From Actinobacteria bacterium RBG_16_68_21 (lineage in GTDB: Bacteria; Actinomycetota; Acidimicrobiia; Spongiisociales; UBA11373), in NCBI GenBank assembly GCA_001767695.1, contig MELR01000013.1:69706-114330 (forward strand): DNA of 44,625 nt, in the 5' to 3' direction. This document shows, in pieces, positions 15,438 through 24,125 of the stretch. The notes below the pieces were generated by a model that saw only the letters and a program-made list of their open reading frames with translations, was not told the origin of the DNA and made no database searches. The position numbers and the translations under genes are program-made. Each line of letters starts with the position of its first letter. The first letter of the stretch is position 1.

Positions 15438-15443
15438 TAGGGT
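15438..15443 (+). promoter_or_regulatory. -10 box of ccdA-like gene
   Basis: TAGGGT, 21 bases before the GTG at 15465. The short leader holds GGGAG at 15454-15458, so this start is of the Shine-Dalgarno type. Confidence 0.4.
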
Positions 15444-15464
15444 GTCCGGGGACGGGAGCACACC

Positions 15465-16211
15465 GTGGAGATCGCCAACGTCAACGTCTTGGCCGCCTTC
15501 CTCTTCGGCGCGTTCTCGTTCCTCTCGCCCTGCGTGCTGCCGCTGCTTCCCGGATACCTGTCGATGATGTCCGGCTACTCGGCGGCGGATCTGTCCGACG
15601 GCAAGGTGTCGACGGCGCGCATGGCGCGCGTCACCCTGGCGTTCGTGGGCGGGTTTACCGCGGTCTTCGTGGCTCTGGGGGCGACCGCCACCACCTTGGG
15701 CAAGTCTCTGCTGCGCAACAACTCGACGATCACCGTGATCTCCGGATGGGTGGTCATCGCCATGGGCCTCTTCCTGGCGGTGTCGGCGATCTGGAATCCC
15801 CGGCTGCTGATGCCGCTGATGCGCGAGCGCCGGGCCGAGGTGCGCCCGTCCCGGCTCGGGGCATTCGCCCCGCCGGTGATGGGGGCGGCGTTCGGATTCG
15901 CCTGGACGCCGTGCATCGGTCCCACGCTCGGCGCCATCCTCACCGTCGCCGCCACCGAGTCGACGGTGAAACAGGGGATGTTCCTCCTGTTCGTGTACTC
16001 GCTCGGCCTGGGGATTCCCTTCGTGGCGGCCGGCATCGGGATCACCAAGGTGTACGGAGCCTTCGGCTGGGTGAAGCGCCGCTTTCTCCAGATCTCCGTC
16101 GCCTCGGGCCTGTTCCTGGCCGGATTCGGCGTCCTCATGGTCACGGGGCACCTCACCGACCTCAACCAATGGTTCCAGAGGGTCCTGCCGTCCTGGCTGT
16201 GGAACGTGTGA
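15465..16211 (+). CDS. ccdA: CcdA/DsbD-family thiol-disulfide membrane protein
   Basis: A 248-residue membrane protein with six hydrophobic segments, predicted to pass reducing equivalents across the membrane to extracytoplasmic thiol proteins, as in cytochrome c maturation. The two redox cysteines sit in the family positions: SPCVLPLLPG (Cys23) and TPCIGPTLG (Cys150), in helices 1 and 4 of a duplicated fold. The length matches CcdA rather than full DsbD, which carries extra periplasmic domains. Its usual actinobacterial neighbours (a thioredoxin-like protein, ResB, ResC) are not in this window. The start is GTG at 15465 with GGGAG six bases upstream. Confidence 0.9.
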   Translation: MEIANVNVLAAFLFGAFSFLSPCVLPLLPGYLSMMSGYSAADLSDGKVSTARMARVTLAFVGGFTAVFVALGATATTLGKSLLRNNSTITVISGWVVIAMGLFLAVSAIWNPRLLMPLMRERRAEVRPSRLGAFAPPVMGAAFGFAWTPCIGPTLGAILTVAATESTVKQGMFLLFVYSLGLGIPFVAAGIGITKVYGAFGWVKRRFLQISVASGLFLAGFGVLMVTGHLTDLNQWFQRVLPSWLWNV

Positions 16212-16232
16212 GGGACCGCAACCGGGCAGCGG

Positions 16233-16238
16233 TAGCCT
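16233..16238 (+). promoter_or_regulatory. -10 box, leaderless start of trpE
   Basis: TAGCCT, 8 bases before the ATG at 16247. With so short a leader, trp attenuation by a leader peptide is excluded for this promoter. Confidence 0.5.
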
Positions 16239-16246
16239 CCCGGGCC

Positions 16247-17713
16247 ATGGACGTCCACCCCTCCCGCGACGAGTTTGTGGCGCTGGCGAAGGCACACCGC
16301 CCCATCCCGGTGAGCGTGGCGGTGCTCGGCGACCGGGAGACCGCGGTGGGGGCATTCCAGTCTGTGGCCGGGAGCGGATCGGCCTTTCTCCTGGAGTCGG
16401 TCGAGGGGGGAGACCGCTGGGGCAGGTGGTCGTTCCTCGGTTGGGATCCCCTGTTCGTGGTCACCTCCCGCGACGGAGACCTGGTCGTGTCCGGGGCCGA
16501 TGTCGAATCGGGAGACGGAGATCCCCTGACCCGGCTGGAGCGCATCATCGATTCGTTCACGCCGCCGCCTCTGGCCGGCCTGCCCCCGCTGCACAGCGGC
16601 CTGGTGGGATACCTCGGGTACGACATGGTGCGTTACATCGAGAACCTTCCGAATCAGCCCCCCGACGACCGCGGATTCCCCGACATGGCCTGGCAGGCGG
16701 TGGGCAGCCTGGCCGCATTCGATCGATTCACCCAGCGGATCCATCTCATCAGAAACGTGATGGTGGGCGACGACCCCGCCGCGGACTACGAAGCGGCGGT
16801 CGACCGCCTCGAGGCGGCGGTGGCGACGCTATCGGCGGAGCGAAGCCACCCGACGGTGCCGGTCCCGTCGTTCGACGACTCGTGGACTGCGGATGCCTCG
16901 ATGTCCCCCGAGGAGTACGGCCGCGCCGTGGAACGATCGGTGGCACACATCGTCGCCGGCGATGCGTTCCAGATCGTGCCCTCGGTGCGCTTCGCGGTCC
17001 CGTTCACCGGTGACCCGTTCGACGTCTATCGGGCGCTGCGTCTCCTCAATCCCTCCCCCTATATGTTCTTCCTCCGCCATGAGGGGATGGCGGTGGCGGG
17101 CTCGTCGCCCGAATTGATGGTGCGGGCCCGTGACGGGCGAGTATTCAGCCGGCCGATCGCCGGCACCCGTCGTCGCGGGGCCGATCCCGGGGAGGATTCC
17201 GCCCTGGCCGCCGAGCTGGCGGCCGATCCCAAGGAGCGGGCGGAGCACGTGATGCTCGTCGATCTGGCACGCAACGATCTCGGCCGGGTGTGCGAGTACG
17301 GGACGGTGGCGGTCGACGATCTGATGGTGATCGAGCGGTATTCCCACGTGATGCACATCGTGTCGGGGGTGTCGGGAAAGCTCCGGCCCGGTGTCGGTCC
17401 GGTGGATGTCTTACGGGCCACGTTTCCCCACGGGACGGTGACCGGAGCCCCCAAGGTCAGGGCGATGGAGATCATCGACACGCTCGAGCCGGTGGCCCGG
17501 GGGCCCTACGCCGGAGCCGTCGGCTACATCGACTTCTCCGGGAACGTCGACACCGCCATCGCCCTGCGCACCATGGTCGCCGCCGACGGCATGGCCTGGG
17601 TCCAGGCCGGAGCCGGCGTGGTCGCCGACAGCCGACCGGAGCGTGAGTACGAGGAGTGCGGCGAGAAGGCGGCAGCCGTGCTCGCCGCCATCGCCGCGGC
17701 GCACCGTGTCTGA
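16247..17713 (+). CDS. trpE: Anthranilate synthase component I
   Basis: First step of tryptophan synthesis: chorismate plus an amino donor to anthranilate, 488 residues. FLLES (47-51) is the tryptophan feedback-inhibition motif, so the enzyme is likely allosterically controlled. Chorismate-binding landmarks are AGSSPELMVR, RPIAGTRRRG, DLARNDLGRV and HGTVTGAPKVRAMEIID, ending with GAGVVADSRPEREYEE. The ATG at 16247 is supported by TAGCCT 8 bases upstream. The glutaminase partner trpG is not adjacent and must lie elsewhere, or the subunit is shared with folate synthesis. The stop overlaps the next gene's GTG by a few bases. Confidence 0.96.
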   Translation: MDVHPSRDEFVALAKAHRPIPVSVAVLGDRETAVGAFQSVAGSGSAFLLESVEGGDRWGRWSFLGWDPLFVVTSRDGDLVVSGADVESGDGDPLTRLERIIDSFTPPPLAGLPPLHSGLVGYLGYDMVRYIENLPNQPPDDRGFPDMAWQAVGSLAAFDRFTQRIHLIRNVMVGDDPAADYEAAVDRLEAAVATLSAERSHPTVPVPSFDDSWTADASMSPEEYGRAVERSVAHIVAGDAFQIVPSVRFAVPFTGDPFDVYRALRLLNPSPYMFFLRHEGMAVAGSSPELMVRARDGRVFSRPIAGTRRRGADPGEDSALAAELAADPKERAEHVMLVDLARNDLGRVCEYGTVAVDDLMVIERYSHVMHIVSGVSGKLRPGVGPVDVLRATFPHGTVTGAPKVRAMEIIDTLEPVARGPYAGAVGYIDFSGNVDTAIALRTMVAADGMAWVQAGAGVVADSRPEREYEECGEKAAAVLAAIAAAHRV

Positions 17714-18569
17714 GGGGGGCTGGGCGGCCGGCAGCCACGACGTGGTGTGGATCGAGGGTCCCGACGCCATCTCGTTTGCCGACGGCCAGCTCAGCCAGGA
17801 TGTCTCCGCGATGCGACCCGGCGAGGTGCGCCGCGCGCTGTTGCTGGAGCCCCGGGGAAAGCTGCGCGGGATCCTCTGGGTGCTGGCCGGGGAGGATGTC
17901 GTCGGCCTGCTCACCTGGGCCGGTACCGGCAGGGCAGTGGGGGCGGATCTGGAGCGCTTCTTGTTTCGCGTGGATGTTCTGGTGAGCACGGACGAGGCGG
18001 CCGGGAGCTCCCGGTGGGGACCGACCGGTGCCGGGTCCACACCGGGGGAGTGGTCGGGGGACCGCCACCGGGCACGGGTGGCGTTGCCGGCGGGCCGGGC
18101 ACCAGCCGAATTGGCCCTGGGACCCCTCCCCACCGACGCGCCTTTGCTCGGCTCCGGGACGATGCTCCTCCACCGGGTGATGGCCGGGGAGCCGGTGTTC
18201 GGACGCGACGTCGACGAGGACACCATTCCCCACGAGACCGGCCTGGTGGCCGAGTCGGTGTCGTTCACCAAGGGCTGCTATCTGGGGCAGGAACTCGTGT
18301 CCCGTATCGAGACCAGGGGCCATGTGAACCGGTCCCTGCGCCGGGTGACGATTGCGGACGGCCTGCCGCCGGCGGGGGCCGCCATCGAGTCGGCGGGATC
18401 GCCCGTGGGACTTCTGGGGAGCGTCGCCGCCAGCGGGGACGGGGCGGAGGCGATCGCTCTGGTGCGCCGGGAAGCCGTCCCGGGAAATCGGGTCGTCGTA
18501 CGCTGGGAGGCGGGCGAGGCGGTCGGTGAGATCGTGGAGATCATCCGGGACCCGCAGGCGGCCGGCTGA
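17706..18569 (+). CDS. ygfZ: YgfZ/GcvT-like folate-binding protein
   Basis: A 287-residue aminomethyltransferase-fold protein. The hallmark KGCYLGQE (about residues 191-198) is the YgfZ signature K-G-C-Y-x-G-Q-E, in which the cysteine is functionally important. YgfZ/IBA57 proteins use tetrahydrofolate and help assemble or repair Fe-S clusters in particular enzymes; this role is carried over by family. It is not the glycine-cleavage T protein, which is longer and lacks this motif. GTG at 17706 overlaps the trpE stop by 8 bases, so translation is probably coupled. No Fe-S enzyme is in the same operon. Confidence 0.9.
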   Translation: MSEGGWAAGSHDVVWIEGPDAISFADGQLSQDVSAMRPGEVRRALLLEPRGKLRGILWVLAGEDVVGLLTWAGTGRAVGADLERFLFRVDVLVSTDEAAGSSRWGPTGAGSTPGEWSGDRHRARVALPAGRAPAELALGPLPTDAPLLGSGTMLLHRVMAGEPVFGRDVDEDTIPHETGLVAESVSFTKGCYLGQELVSRIETRGHVNRSLRRVTIADGLPPAGAAIESAGSPVGLLGSVAASGDGAEAIALVRREAVPGNRVVVRWEAGEAVGEIVEIIRDPQAAG

Positions 18570-18676
18570 CGGCCTGCGAGCGCGGTTCCGCTCGGAGTAT
18601 CCCGGCCCGGCGGCCTCGACAGCTAACAGACTTCGAACACCGACCCCTCACCATGGGAGCGCGCGGAGGAGTTCAG

Positions 18677-19357
18677 TTGACCACCAACAGTCGCGGCACA
18701 GTCGTACTCATCGAGGACGAGGAGGCGATCGCCGATCTCGTTCGGATGTACTTCGAACAGGAGGGCTTCCGAGTCGTCCATGCCCCCACCGGCGAGCGGG
18801 GTATCGATGCCGTTCGCGATCGATCACCCCGGGTGGTGCTGCTCGACCTGGGACTTCCCGGAATCGACGGTATCGAGGTGTGCCGCCGGATCAGGAGCAT
18901 CTCCGATGTCCCGGTGATCATGCTGACCGCCCGCGACGCCGAGGTAGACAAGATCGTAGGTCTGGAGATCGGGGCCGATGACTACGTGACGAAGCCGTTC
19001 TCGCCGCGCGAGCTGGTGGCCAGGGTGCGCGCCGTGCTCCGCCGGTCGGAGGAGGCGCCCCGCGCCGCGTCCGTGATCGAGATCGCCGGATGGGAGATCG
19101 ACTCCGGACGGCGGGAAGTGAGGGGACCCGGGGGAGAAGTGGTGCGGCCCACGGCGCGCGAGTTCGACCTCGTGTGGTACCTGGCCGAGAACCGGGGACT
19201 GGTCCTGTCGCGCGGCCAGATCCTCGAGGCGGTGTGGGGGTACGAGTACCTGGGCGAGACCCGGACCGTGGACGTCCACATTCGCCAGCTGCGCAAGAAA
19301 CTCGAGGCCCTCCCGATCGAGACGGCGTGGGGCGTCGGCTACCGGATGGGCGACTGA
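18677..19357 (+). CDS. OmpR/PhoB-family response regulator
   Basis: A 226-residue transcription factor with a receiver domain (about 1-125) and a winged-helix DNA-binding domain (about 130-226). The receiver has the acidic pair ED at 13-14, phospho-acceptor Asp57 in LLDLGLPG, the conserved Thr in MLTARD and Lys in TKPFSP, so it should be phosphorylatable. The effector ends with the usual TVDVHIRQLRKKL and GVGYRMGD. The start is TTG at 18677 with GGAGGA six bases upstream; an upstream ATG at 18653 would add eight residues. Its stop overlaps the kinase start (TGATG). Target genes are unknown; the location within the trp cluster does not by itself imply trp control. Confidence 0.92.
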   Translation: MTTNSRGTVVLIEDEEAIADLVRMYFEQEGFRVVHAPTGERGIDAVRDRSPRVVLLDLGLPGIDGIEVCRRIRSISDVPVIMLTARDAEVDKIVGLEIGADDYVTKPFSPRELVARVRAVLRRSEEAPRAASVIEIAGWEIDSGRREVRGPGGEVVRPTAREFDLVWYLAENRGLVLSRGQILEAVWGYEYLGETRTVDVHIRQLRKKLEALPIETAWGVGYRMGD

Positions 19358-20736
19358 TGCGCCGGCGGTTCTTCTGGGGAATGGTCGGCGTCGCGGTGCT
19401 CACGCTTCTCCTCGGCGGGTTCGCCGCCGCGTTCCTGATCAATCGTTCGGTGGAGGAGTCGGTCAGATCGGAGTTCTCCCGTCAGGCGGAGGCCACCGGT
19501 CGGCTGATCAACACCGAGCTCGATCGCCGGCGGGGAGCCGGACCCCCGGGACGCACCCTGGGAGATCTGTTGAGGATCGTGGCTGCGATCGGCGGTCACG
19601 ACTACGTGGAGGCGGCGCTGGTGGGGCCGCGCGGGACGATCACCCTGCTCGGGGACACCTCGATCATCATCGACCTGGTGCCCGACATCGCGTCGATCGA
19701 GCGGCCCGCTCACTTCGACACGTCGGTGGACGGCGCCAAGGTCGCGGTGGTCGCGCAACCGTTTCCCGCGCCCGGGCGGGGGACCGTTGTCGTCGTGCTC
19801 GGCACGACCATCGACCTGGTTCCGTGGAGGGGCGTCTTGGTCCGGTTTGCCGTGGCGTTGCTCCTCGCGGTGCTGCTGGCGGCGCTGCTGGCCCGGATGT
19901 TTGCCCGGCGGGCGGGCGAGCGCCTCGAGCTGCTGCGCGACGCCACCACCGAGCTCGCCGGAGGCGATCTGAGCGCGCGGGTGGTGGTGGAGGGCGACGA
20001 CGAGGTGGCCGAAGTGGGGGTCGCCTTCAACGAGATGGCCCACCAACTCCAAGAGGCCCGTCGCCGCGAGCGCGAGTTCCTGGTGTCGGTGAGCCACGAC
20101 CTGAGGACCCCGCTGACCACCATCGCCGGATACTCCGAGGCGATCGAGGAGGGGAAGGTCGGCGAGGGGGAGATGCCCCGGATCGCCGCCGTGCTCGGTG
20201 CCGAGTCGGCGCGGCTCGGCAGGCTGGTGGAGGATCTCATGCTGCTCGCCCGCATCGAGGCGCGTGAGTTCAGCCTCCGCCCGGAGGACGTCGATCTCGC
20301 CGCCCACCTCGCCGGGGTGCTGGAGAGCTTCCGCGGCCGGGCAGATTCGGCCGGGGTGTCGCTGGAGAGCGACCTCGTCGACGTGGGGTCCGTGGTGATC
20401 GATCCGGACCGGATCGCCCAACTGGTGGGGAACCTGCTGGAGAACGCCCTGCGCTACACCCCGGAGGCCGGAACCGTGCGGCTGACGGTGCGTCGCGAGG
20501 AGCGCGGACTGGTGATCGCGATCGCCGACACCGGGCCCGGCATCGAGGATGCCGACGTCCCCCACATCTTCGAGCGGCTCTACGTCACCAACCGGTATCG
20601 ACCGGTGCGGCCGGAGGGAAGCGGCCTGGGTTTGTCGATCGTGGGGGAGCTGGCGGCCGCAATGGGCGCCGCTACCGAGGTGCAAACCCAGGCGGGGAAA
20701 GGCACGACGATCAGCGTCGTGCTCCCGGCGCGATAG
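19357..20736 (+). CDS. Membrane sensor histidine kinase
   Basis: A 459-residue kinase, partner of the preceding regulator. Helix 1 (about 7-28) and helix 2 (about 160-185) frame an extracytoplasmic sensor region of about 130 residues with no recognised domain. Then come a HAMP domain (about 185-237), the H-box SVSHDLRTPLTTI with the phospho-histidine near residue 247, and an ATPase domain with NLLENALRYTP (N box), DTGPGIED (G1) and GSGLGLSIV (G2). All catalytic motifs are present. The ATG at 19357 uses the TGATG overlap. The signal is unknown. Confidence 0.93.
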   Translation: MRRRFFWGMVGVAVLTLLLGGFAAAFLINRSVEESVRSEFSRQAEATGRLINTELDRRRGAGPPGRTLGDLLRIVAAIGGHDYVEAALVGPRGTITLLGDTSIIIDLVPDIASIERPAHFDTSVDGAKVAVVAQPFPAPGRGTVVVVLGTTIDLVPWRGVLVRFAVALLLAVLLAALLARMFARRAGERLELLRDATTELAGGDLSARVVVEGDDEVAEVGVAFNEMAHQLQEARRREREFLVSVSHDLRTPLTTIAGYSEAIEEGKVGEGEMPRIAAVLGAESARLGRLVEDLMLLARIEAREFSLRPEDVDLAAHLAGVLESFRGRADSAGVSLESDLVDVGSVVIDPDRIAQLVGNLLENALRYTPEAGTVRLTVRREERGLVIAIADTGPGIEDADVPHIFERLYVTNRYRPVRPEGSGLGLSIVGELAAAMGAATEVQTQAGKGTTISVVLPAR

Positions 20737-20742
20737 CGGCCG

Positions 20743-20748
20743 TACCAT
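20743..20748 (+). promoter_or_regulatory. -10 box, leaderless start of trpCFBA
   Basis: TACCAT, 6 bases before the ATG of trpC, indicating a separate promoter for trpCFBA within the larger cluster. Confidence 0.5.
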
Positions 20749-20754
20749 GCCCGG

Positions 20755-21522
20755 ATGCTGGGGCCGATCCTCGATTCAGTGCAGGCGAGTCTCGGCGCGG
20801 TGATCGCCGAGACGGAGCGGCATCGCAGCGCCGCGCTGGCGGCAGCACCCGCCCGGGACTTCGCCGCCGCCTTGGCGGTTCCCGGGCTGTCGATCGTGGC
20901 CGAGGTGAAGCGCCGCTCGCCATCCGCCGGCGACATCGATCCCGGCCTGGATCCGGGCGAACTTGCCGGTCGATACGCCGCCGGGGGCGCGGCGGCAATC
21001 TCCGTGCTGACCGAGCCCGATCACTTCGGGGCGCATCCCGGGGATCTCGAGACGGCTCGCCGATCCGTCGATCTCCCGGTGTTGCGCAAGGACTTCGTCT
21101 TGCACCCGGCCCAGGTCTGGCAGACGCGGGCCATGGGCGCCGACGCCGTTCTCCTGATCGCGGCGATCCTCGACGACACGACTCTGCACGATCTGATGGA
21201 GGTGGCGGAGGAAGCCGGGCTCGCCGCCCTGGTCGAGGTCCACACCCCCGAGGAGGCGACCCGGGTGAGACGTGCCGGGGCGACGCTGATCGGGGTCAAC
21301 AACCGGGATCTGCGGACCTTCCAGGTGGACCTGGCCGCCGCCGAGCGGATCCGTCCGCTGCTCGGGGGCGAGGTTGTGGCGGTCGCCGAGAGTGGCGTGT
21401 CCTCCCCGGAAGGGGCGGCCCGAATGGCGGCCGCCGGCTACGACGCGGTGCTGGTCGGCGAGGCCGCGGTGCGCAGCGGAGATCCCGCCGCCTTCGTCTC
21501 CGCCCTGGGGAGCGCTCGATGA
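20755..21522 (+). CDS. trpC: Indole-3-glycerol-phosphate synthase
   Basis: Converts carboxyphenylamino-deoxyribulose phosphate to indole-3-glycerol phosphate, 255 residues, single TIM barrel and not fused to TrpF. Typical motifs are VAEVKRRSPSAGDI (substrate-binding Lys), ISVLTEPDHFG, PVLRKDFVLHPAQV, ALVEVHTPEE, GVNNRDLRTF and AVAESGVSSPEG, in the correct order. The ATG at 20755 is supported by TACCAT 6 bases upstream. It begins the trpC-trpF-trpB-trpA operon; trpF overlaps the stop by ATGA. Confidence 0.96.
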   Translation: MLGPILDSVQASLGAVIAETERHRSAALAAAPARDFAAALAVPGLSIVAEVKRRSPSAGDIDPGLDPGELAGRYAAGGAAAISVLTEPDHFGAHPGDLETARRSVDLPVLRKDFVLHPAQVWQTRAMGADAVLLIAAILDDTTLHDLMEVAEEAGLAALVEVHTPEEATRVRRAGATLIGVNNRDLRTFQVDLAAAERIRPLLGGEVVAVAESGVSSPEGAARMAAAGYDAVLVGEAAVRSGDPAAFVSALGSAR

Positions 21523-22115
21523 CCTGGGTGAAGCTGTGCGGCATGACCCGCCGTCAGGATGTGGAGGCCGCCGTCGCCCTGGGCGCCGATGCGGTCGGCT
21601 TCGTGCTCTACGAGGGATCGCCCCGGCGGGTCGGGGCAGACGACGCCGCCCGCCTGGGAGCGGGGATTCCCATCGGGCGATTCCTGGTGACCGTCGATGA
21701 GACGCCCGAGCGGCTGGTGGACATGGCGCTGGCGGCGGGAGCCACCGGGGTCCAACCCCATGGTCGCCACGCTCCCGGCGCGGCGGCGGCGGCACTGGCG
21801 GCGGGCCTCGCCGTCCTCTACCCGGTGCCGGTAGGCGCCGGGCCGATCGACGTGAACACAGTTCCCGCAGGCTGCACCCCCATCCTCGACACCAAGAGCA
21901 CCCGGCATGGCGGGACGGGAAGACCCTTCGACTGGAACGCCCTCCCGGTCATCTCCCGGGATTGGGTGCTGGCGGGCGGGCTCACCCCGGGTACCGTCGG
22001 TGCCGCCTTGCGAGCGCTCGGGCCGTGGGGCGTCGACGTGGCCTCCGGTGTCGAGACGGCTCCGGGTGAGAAGGATCGTGACCTGATGCGGGAATTCATC
22101 GAGGCAACCCGATGA
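21519..22115 (+). CDS. trpF: Phosphoribosylanthranilate isomerase
   Basis: Isomerises phosphoribosylanthranilate in tryptophan synthesis, 198 residues. [12 protein letters not shown] near the N-terminus provides the catalytic cysteine (KxCG). The catalytic aspartate is in PILDTKS, and LAGGLTPG and [10 protein letters not shown] form the phosphate site. One oddity is VQPHG where most family members have VQLHG; the substitution is beside the active site but probably tolerated. The separate gene excludes a bifunctional TrpC-TrpF. ATGA overlaps on both sides tie it to trpC and trpB. Confidence 0.95.
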   Translation: MTWVKLCGMTRRQDVEAAVALGADAVGFVLYEGSPRRVGADDAARLGAGIPIGRFLVTVDETPERLVDMALAAGATGVQPHGRHAPGAAAAALAAGLAVLYPVPVGAGPIDVNTVPAGCTPILDTKSTRHGGTGRPFDWNALPVISRDWVLAGGLTPGTVGAALRALGPWGVDVASGVETAPGEKDRDLMREFIEATR

Positions 22116-23290
22116 CCGCCCCGGCCCGCCCCGACGAGCGGGGACGCTTCGGGGAGTACGGCGGGCGGTTCGCTCCGGAAACCCTGATGCCGGCGCTGGC
22201 CGAGCTGGAGGCGGCATTCGTCGCCGCCCGGGAGGACCCGGCGTTCTGCGCCGGCCTCGAGACTCTGCTCCGTGACTTCGTCGGGAGGCCGACACCGCTC
22301 TATCGGGCGGCGCGTCTTTCGGAGGAGCTGGGGCTCGATCTCCTCCTCAAACGAGAGGACCTGGCGCACACCGGCGCCCACAAGATCAACAACACGGTCG
22401 GCCAGGGTCTGCTCGCCCGGCGCATGGGCAAGCCCCGGGTCATCGCCGAGACCGGAGCCGGCCAGCACGGAGTGGCGACGGCAACCGCCTGCGCCCTGCT
22501 CGGCCTCGAGTGCGAAGTCTTCATGGGAGCCGTGGACGTCGCGCGGCAGGCGCTCAATGTGGAGCGGATGCTGATGCTCGGCGCCAAGGTCACCCCGGTG
22601 ACGTCGGGGGCCGGCACGCTCAAGGACGCGGTGAGCGCCGCCCTGCGGGATTGGGTGGCCACCGTCGAATCGACCCACTACATCATCGGATCGGTCGTCG
22701 GGCCGCATCCCTTCCCCTGGATCGTGCGCGAATTCCAGCGAGTGATCGGGGAGGAGACGATCACCCAACTCGGGGATCGGCGTCCCGACCTGGTGGTGGC
22801 GTGCGTCGGTGGCGGGTCGAACTCGATGGGGATGTTCTTCCCCTTCGTCGGCAAGGGTGTCGACCTCGTCGGGGTCGAGGCAGCCGGCCACGGAATCGCC
22901 ACCGGCAGACACGGCGCCTCGCTCAGCGCGGGCTCACCCGGCGTTCTGCACGGGGCGCGCACGTACCTGCTGCAGGATGAACAGGGCCAGGTATTGGAGG
23001 CGCATTCGATCTCCGCCGGGCTCGACTACCCGGGGGTGGGGCCGGAGCACGCCTACTTCAAGGATCAGGGTCTCGCCAGGTACGAGTCGGCCACCGACGG
23101 CGAGGCTCTCGATGCCATGGACCTGTTGTCGCGGACCGAAGGAATCATCCCGGCCCTCGAGCCGGCCCACGCCCTCGCCTGGGTGTGGCGGGAGCGAGCC
23201 GCCCTCGCCGGCAAGACGGTCGTGCTGTGCCTCAGCGGGCGAGGGGACAAGGACGTTGCCGAGGCGGCGGCGGCCCGAGGCCGGCGATGA
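22112..23290 (+). CDS. trpB: Tryptophan synthase beta subunit
   Basis: PLP enzyme that condenses indole with serine, 392 residues, the standard TrpB1 length. Landmarks: [15 protein letters not shown] at the N-terminus, [15 protein letters not shown] with the PLP lysine in [19 protein letters not shown], the phosphate loop [10 protein letters not shown], and CLSGRGDKD at the end. It should pair with TrpA encoded directly downstream through an ATGA overlap, allowing indole channelling. Confidence 0.98.
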   Translation: MTAPARPDERGRFGEYGGRFAPETLMPALAELEAAFVAAREDPAFCAGLETLLRDFVGRPTPLYRAARLSEELGLDLLLKREDLAHTGAHKINNTVGQGLLARRMGKPRVIAETGAGQHGVATATACALLGLECEVFMGAVDVARQALNVERMLMLGAKVTPVTSGAGTLKDAVSAALRDWVATVESTHYIIGSVVGPHPFPWIVREFQRVIGEETITQLGDRRPDLVVACVGGGSNSMGMFFPFVGKGVDLVGVEAAGHGIATGRHGASLSAGSPGVLHGARTYLLQDEQGQVLEAHSISAGLDYPGVGPEHAYFKDQGLARYESATDGEALDAMDLLSRTEGIIPALEPAHALAWVWRERAALAGKTVVLCLSGRGDKDVAEAAAARGRR

Positions 23291-24081
23291 GTCTCGGCGA
23301 GAGTTTCGCCCGGGCGGGGACAGAGAACCGGGCCCTCCTGCTCCCGTACGGCATGGCCGGCCTCCCCGGCGCCGCAGCGTCCGTTGAGCTGTTCGCGGCG
23401 ATGGCCGAGGCGGGGGCCGACGGCTTCGAGGTGGGCATCCCTTACGCCGATCCCCTCATGGACGGTCCCGTGATCCAGGAGGCGGGGGCCCGCGCCATCG
23501 CCGGAGGTATGACCCTGGCGGGAGGACTCGAGGTGGCGAGCCAGGTGGCGGAGCGCACCGGGCTGCCCTGCTTCGTGATGACCTACGTCAACCCGATCCT
23601 CCGCATGGGAGTGGACGCCTTCTCCCGTCGTGCCGCCGCCGCCGGGGTTCAGGCGATCATCGTCGCCGACCTGCCGGTGGACGAGGCGGGACCGTTCCGG
23701 GAAGCGGCGGCGGCTGCCGGAATCGGCGTCGTGGCGTTCGCCGCTCCCACCACCACCGACGATCGCCTCGACCTGATTGCCGAGTGGCGGCCGCCCTTCG
23801 TCTACGGCATCGCCGAAATGGGCGTCACCGGGGAGCGGGCCCACTCCAGCGACCGCTCGTCGGCTCTGGTCGAACGCATCCGGGCGCGGACGGATGTCCC
23901 GGTCGTCCTCGGCGTCGGCATATCGGGACCGGAGGCGGCCCGCCGCGCCGCCTCCATCGCCGACGGGGTGATCGTCGGATCGGCTTTGGTGCGGCGGGTG
24001 TTGCAGGCGGAGAACCCCGGAGCCGCCTCGACCGCGGTGTCCGCAGCCGTCGCCGAGTTGGCGTCTGCGGTGCGGCGCTAG
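23287..24081 (+). CDS. trpA: Tryptophan synthase alpha subunit
   Basis: Cleaves indole-3-glycerol phosphate to indole and glyceraldehyde 3-phosphate, 264 residues. [15 protein letters not shown] carries the catalytic Glu and Asp of the family, MTYVNPI forms the barrel core, and [10 protein letters not shown] and [10 protein letters not shown] are the phosphate-binding loops. The ATG at 23287 overlaps the trpB stop (ATGA). It is the last gene of the trp operon; nadE has its own start signal 32 bases further on. Confidence 0.97.
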   Translation: MSLGESFARAGTENRALLLPYGMAGLPGAAASVELFAAMAEAGADGFEVGIPYADPLMDGPVIQEAGARAIAGGMTLAGGLEVASQVAERTGLPCFVMTYVNPILRMGVDAFSRRAAAAGVQAIIVADLPVDEAGPFREAAAAAGIGVVAFAAPTTTDDRLDLIAEWRPPFVYGIAEMGVTGERAHSSDRSSALVERIRARTDVPVVLGVGISGPEAARRAASIADGVIVGSALVRRVLQAENPGAASTAVSAAVAELASAVRR

Positions 24082-24112
24082 CCATTGGGTCGGGGAGCCG
24101 GCTTTCGGTCCC

Positions 24113-24118
24113 TAACCT
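24113..24118 (+). promoter_or_regulatory. -10 box, leaderless start of nadE
   Basis: TAACCT, 7 bases before the ATG at 24126. Confidence 0.5.
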
Positions 24119-24125
24119 CCCCGCG

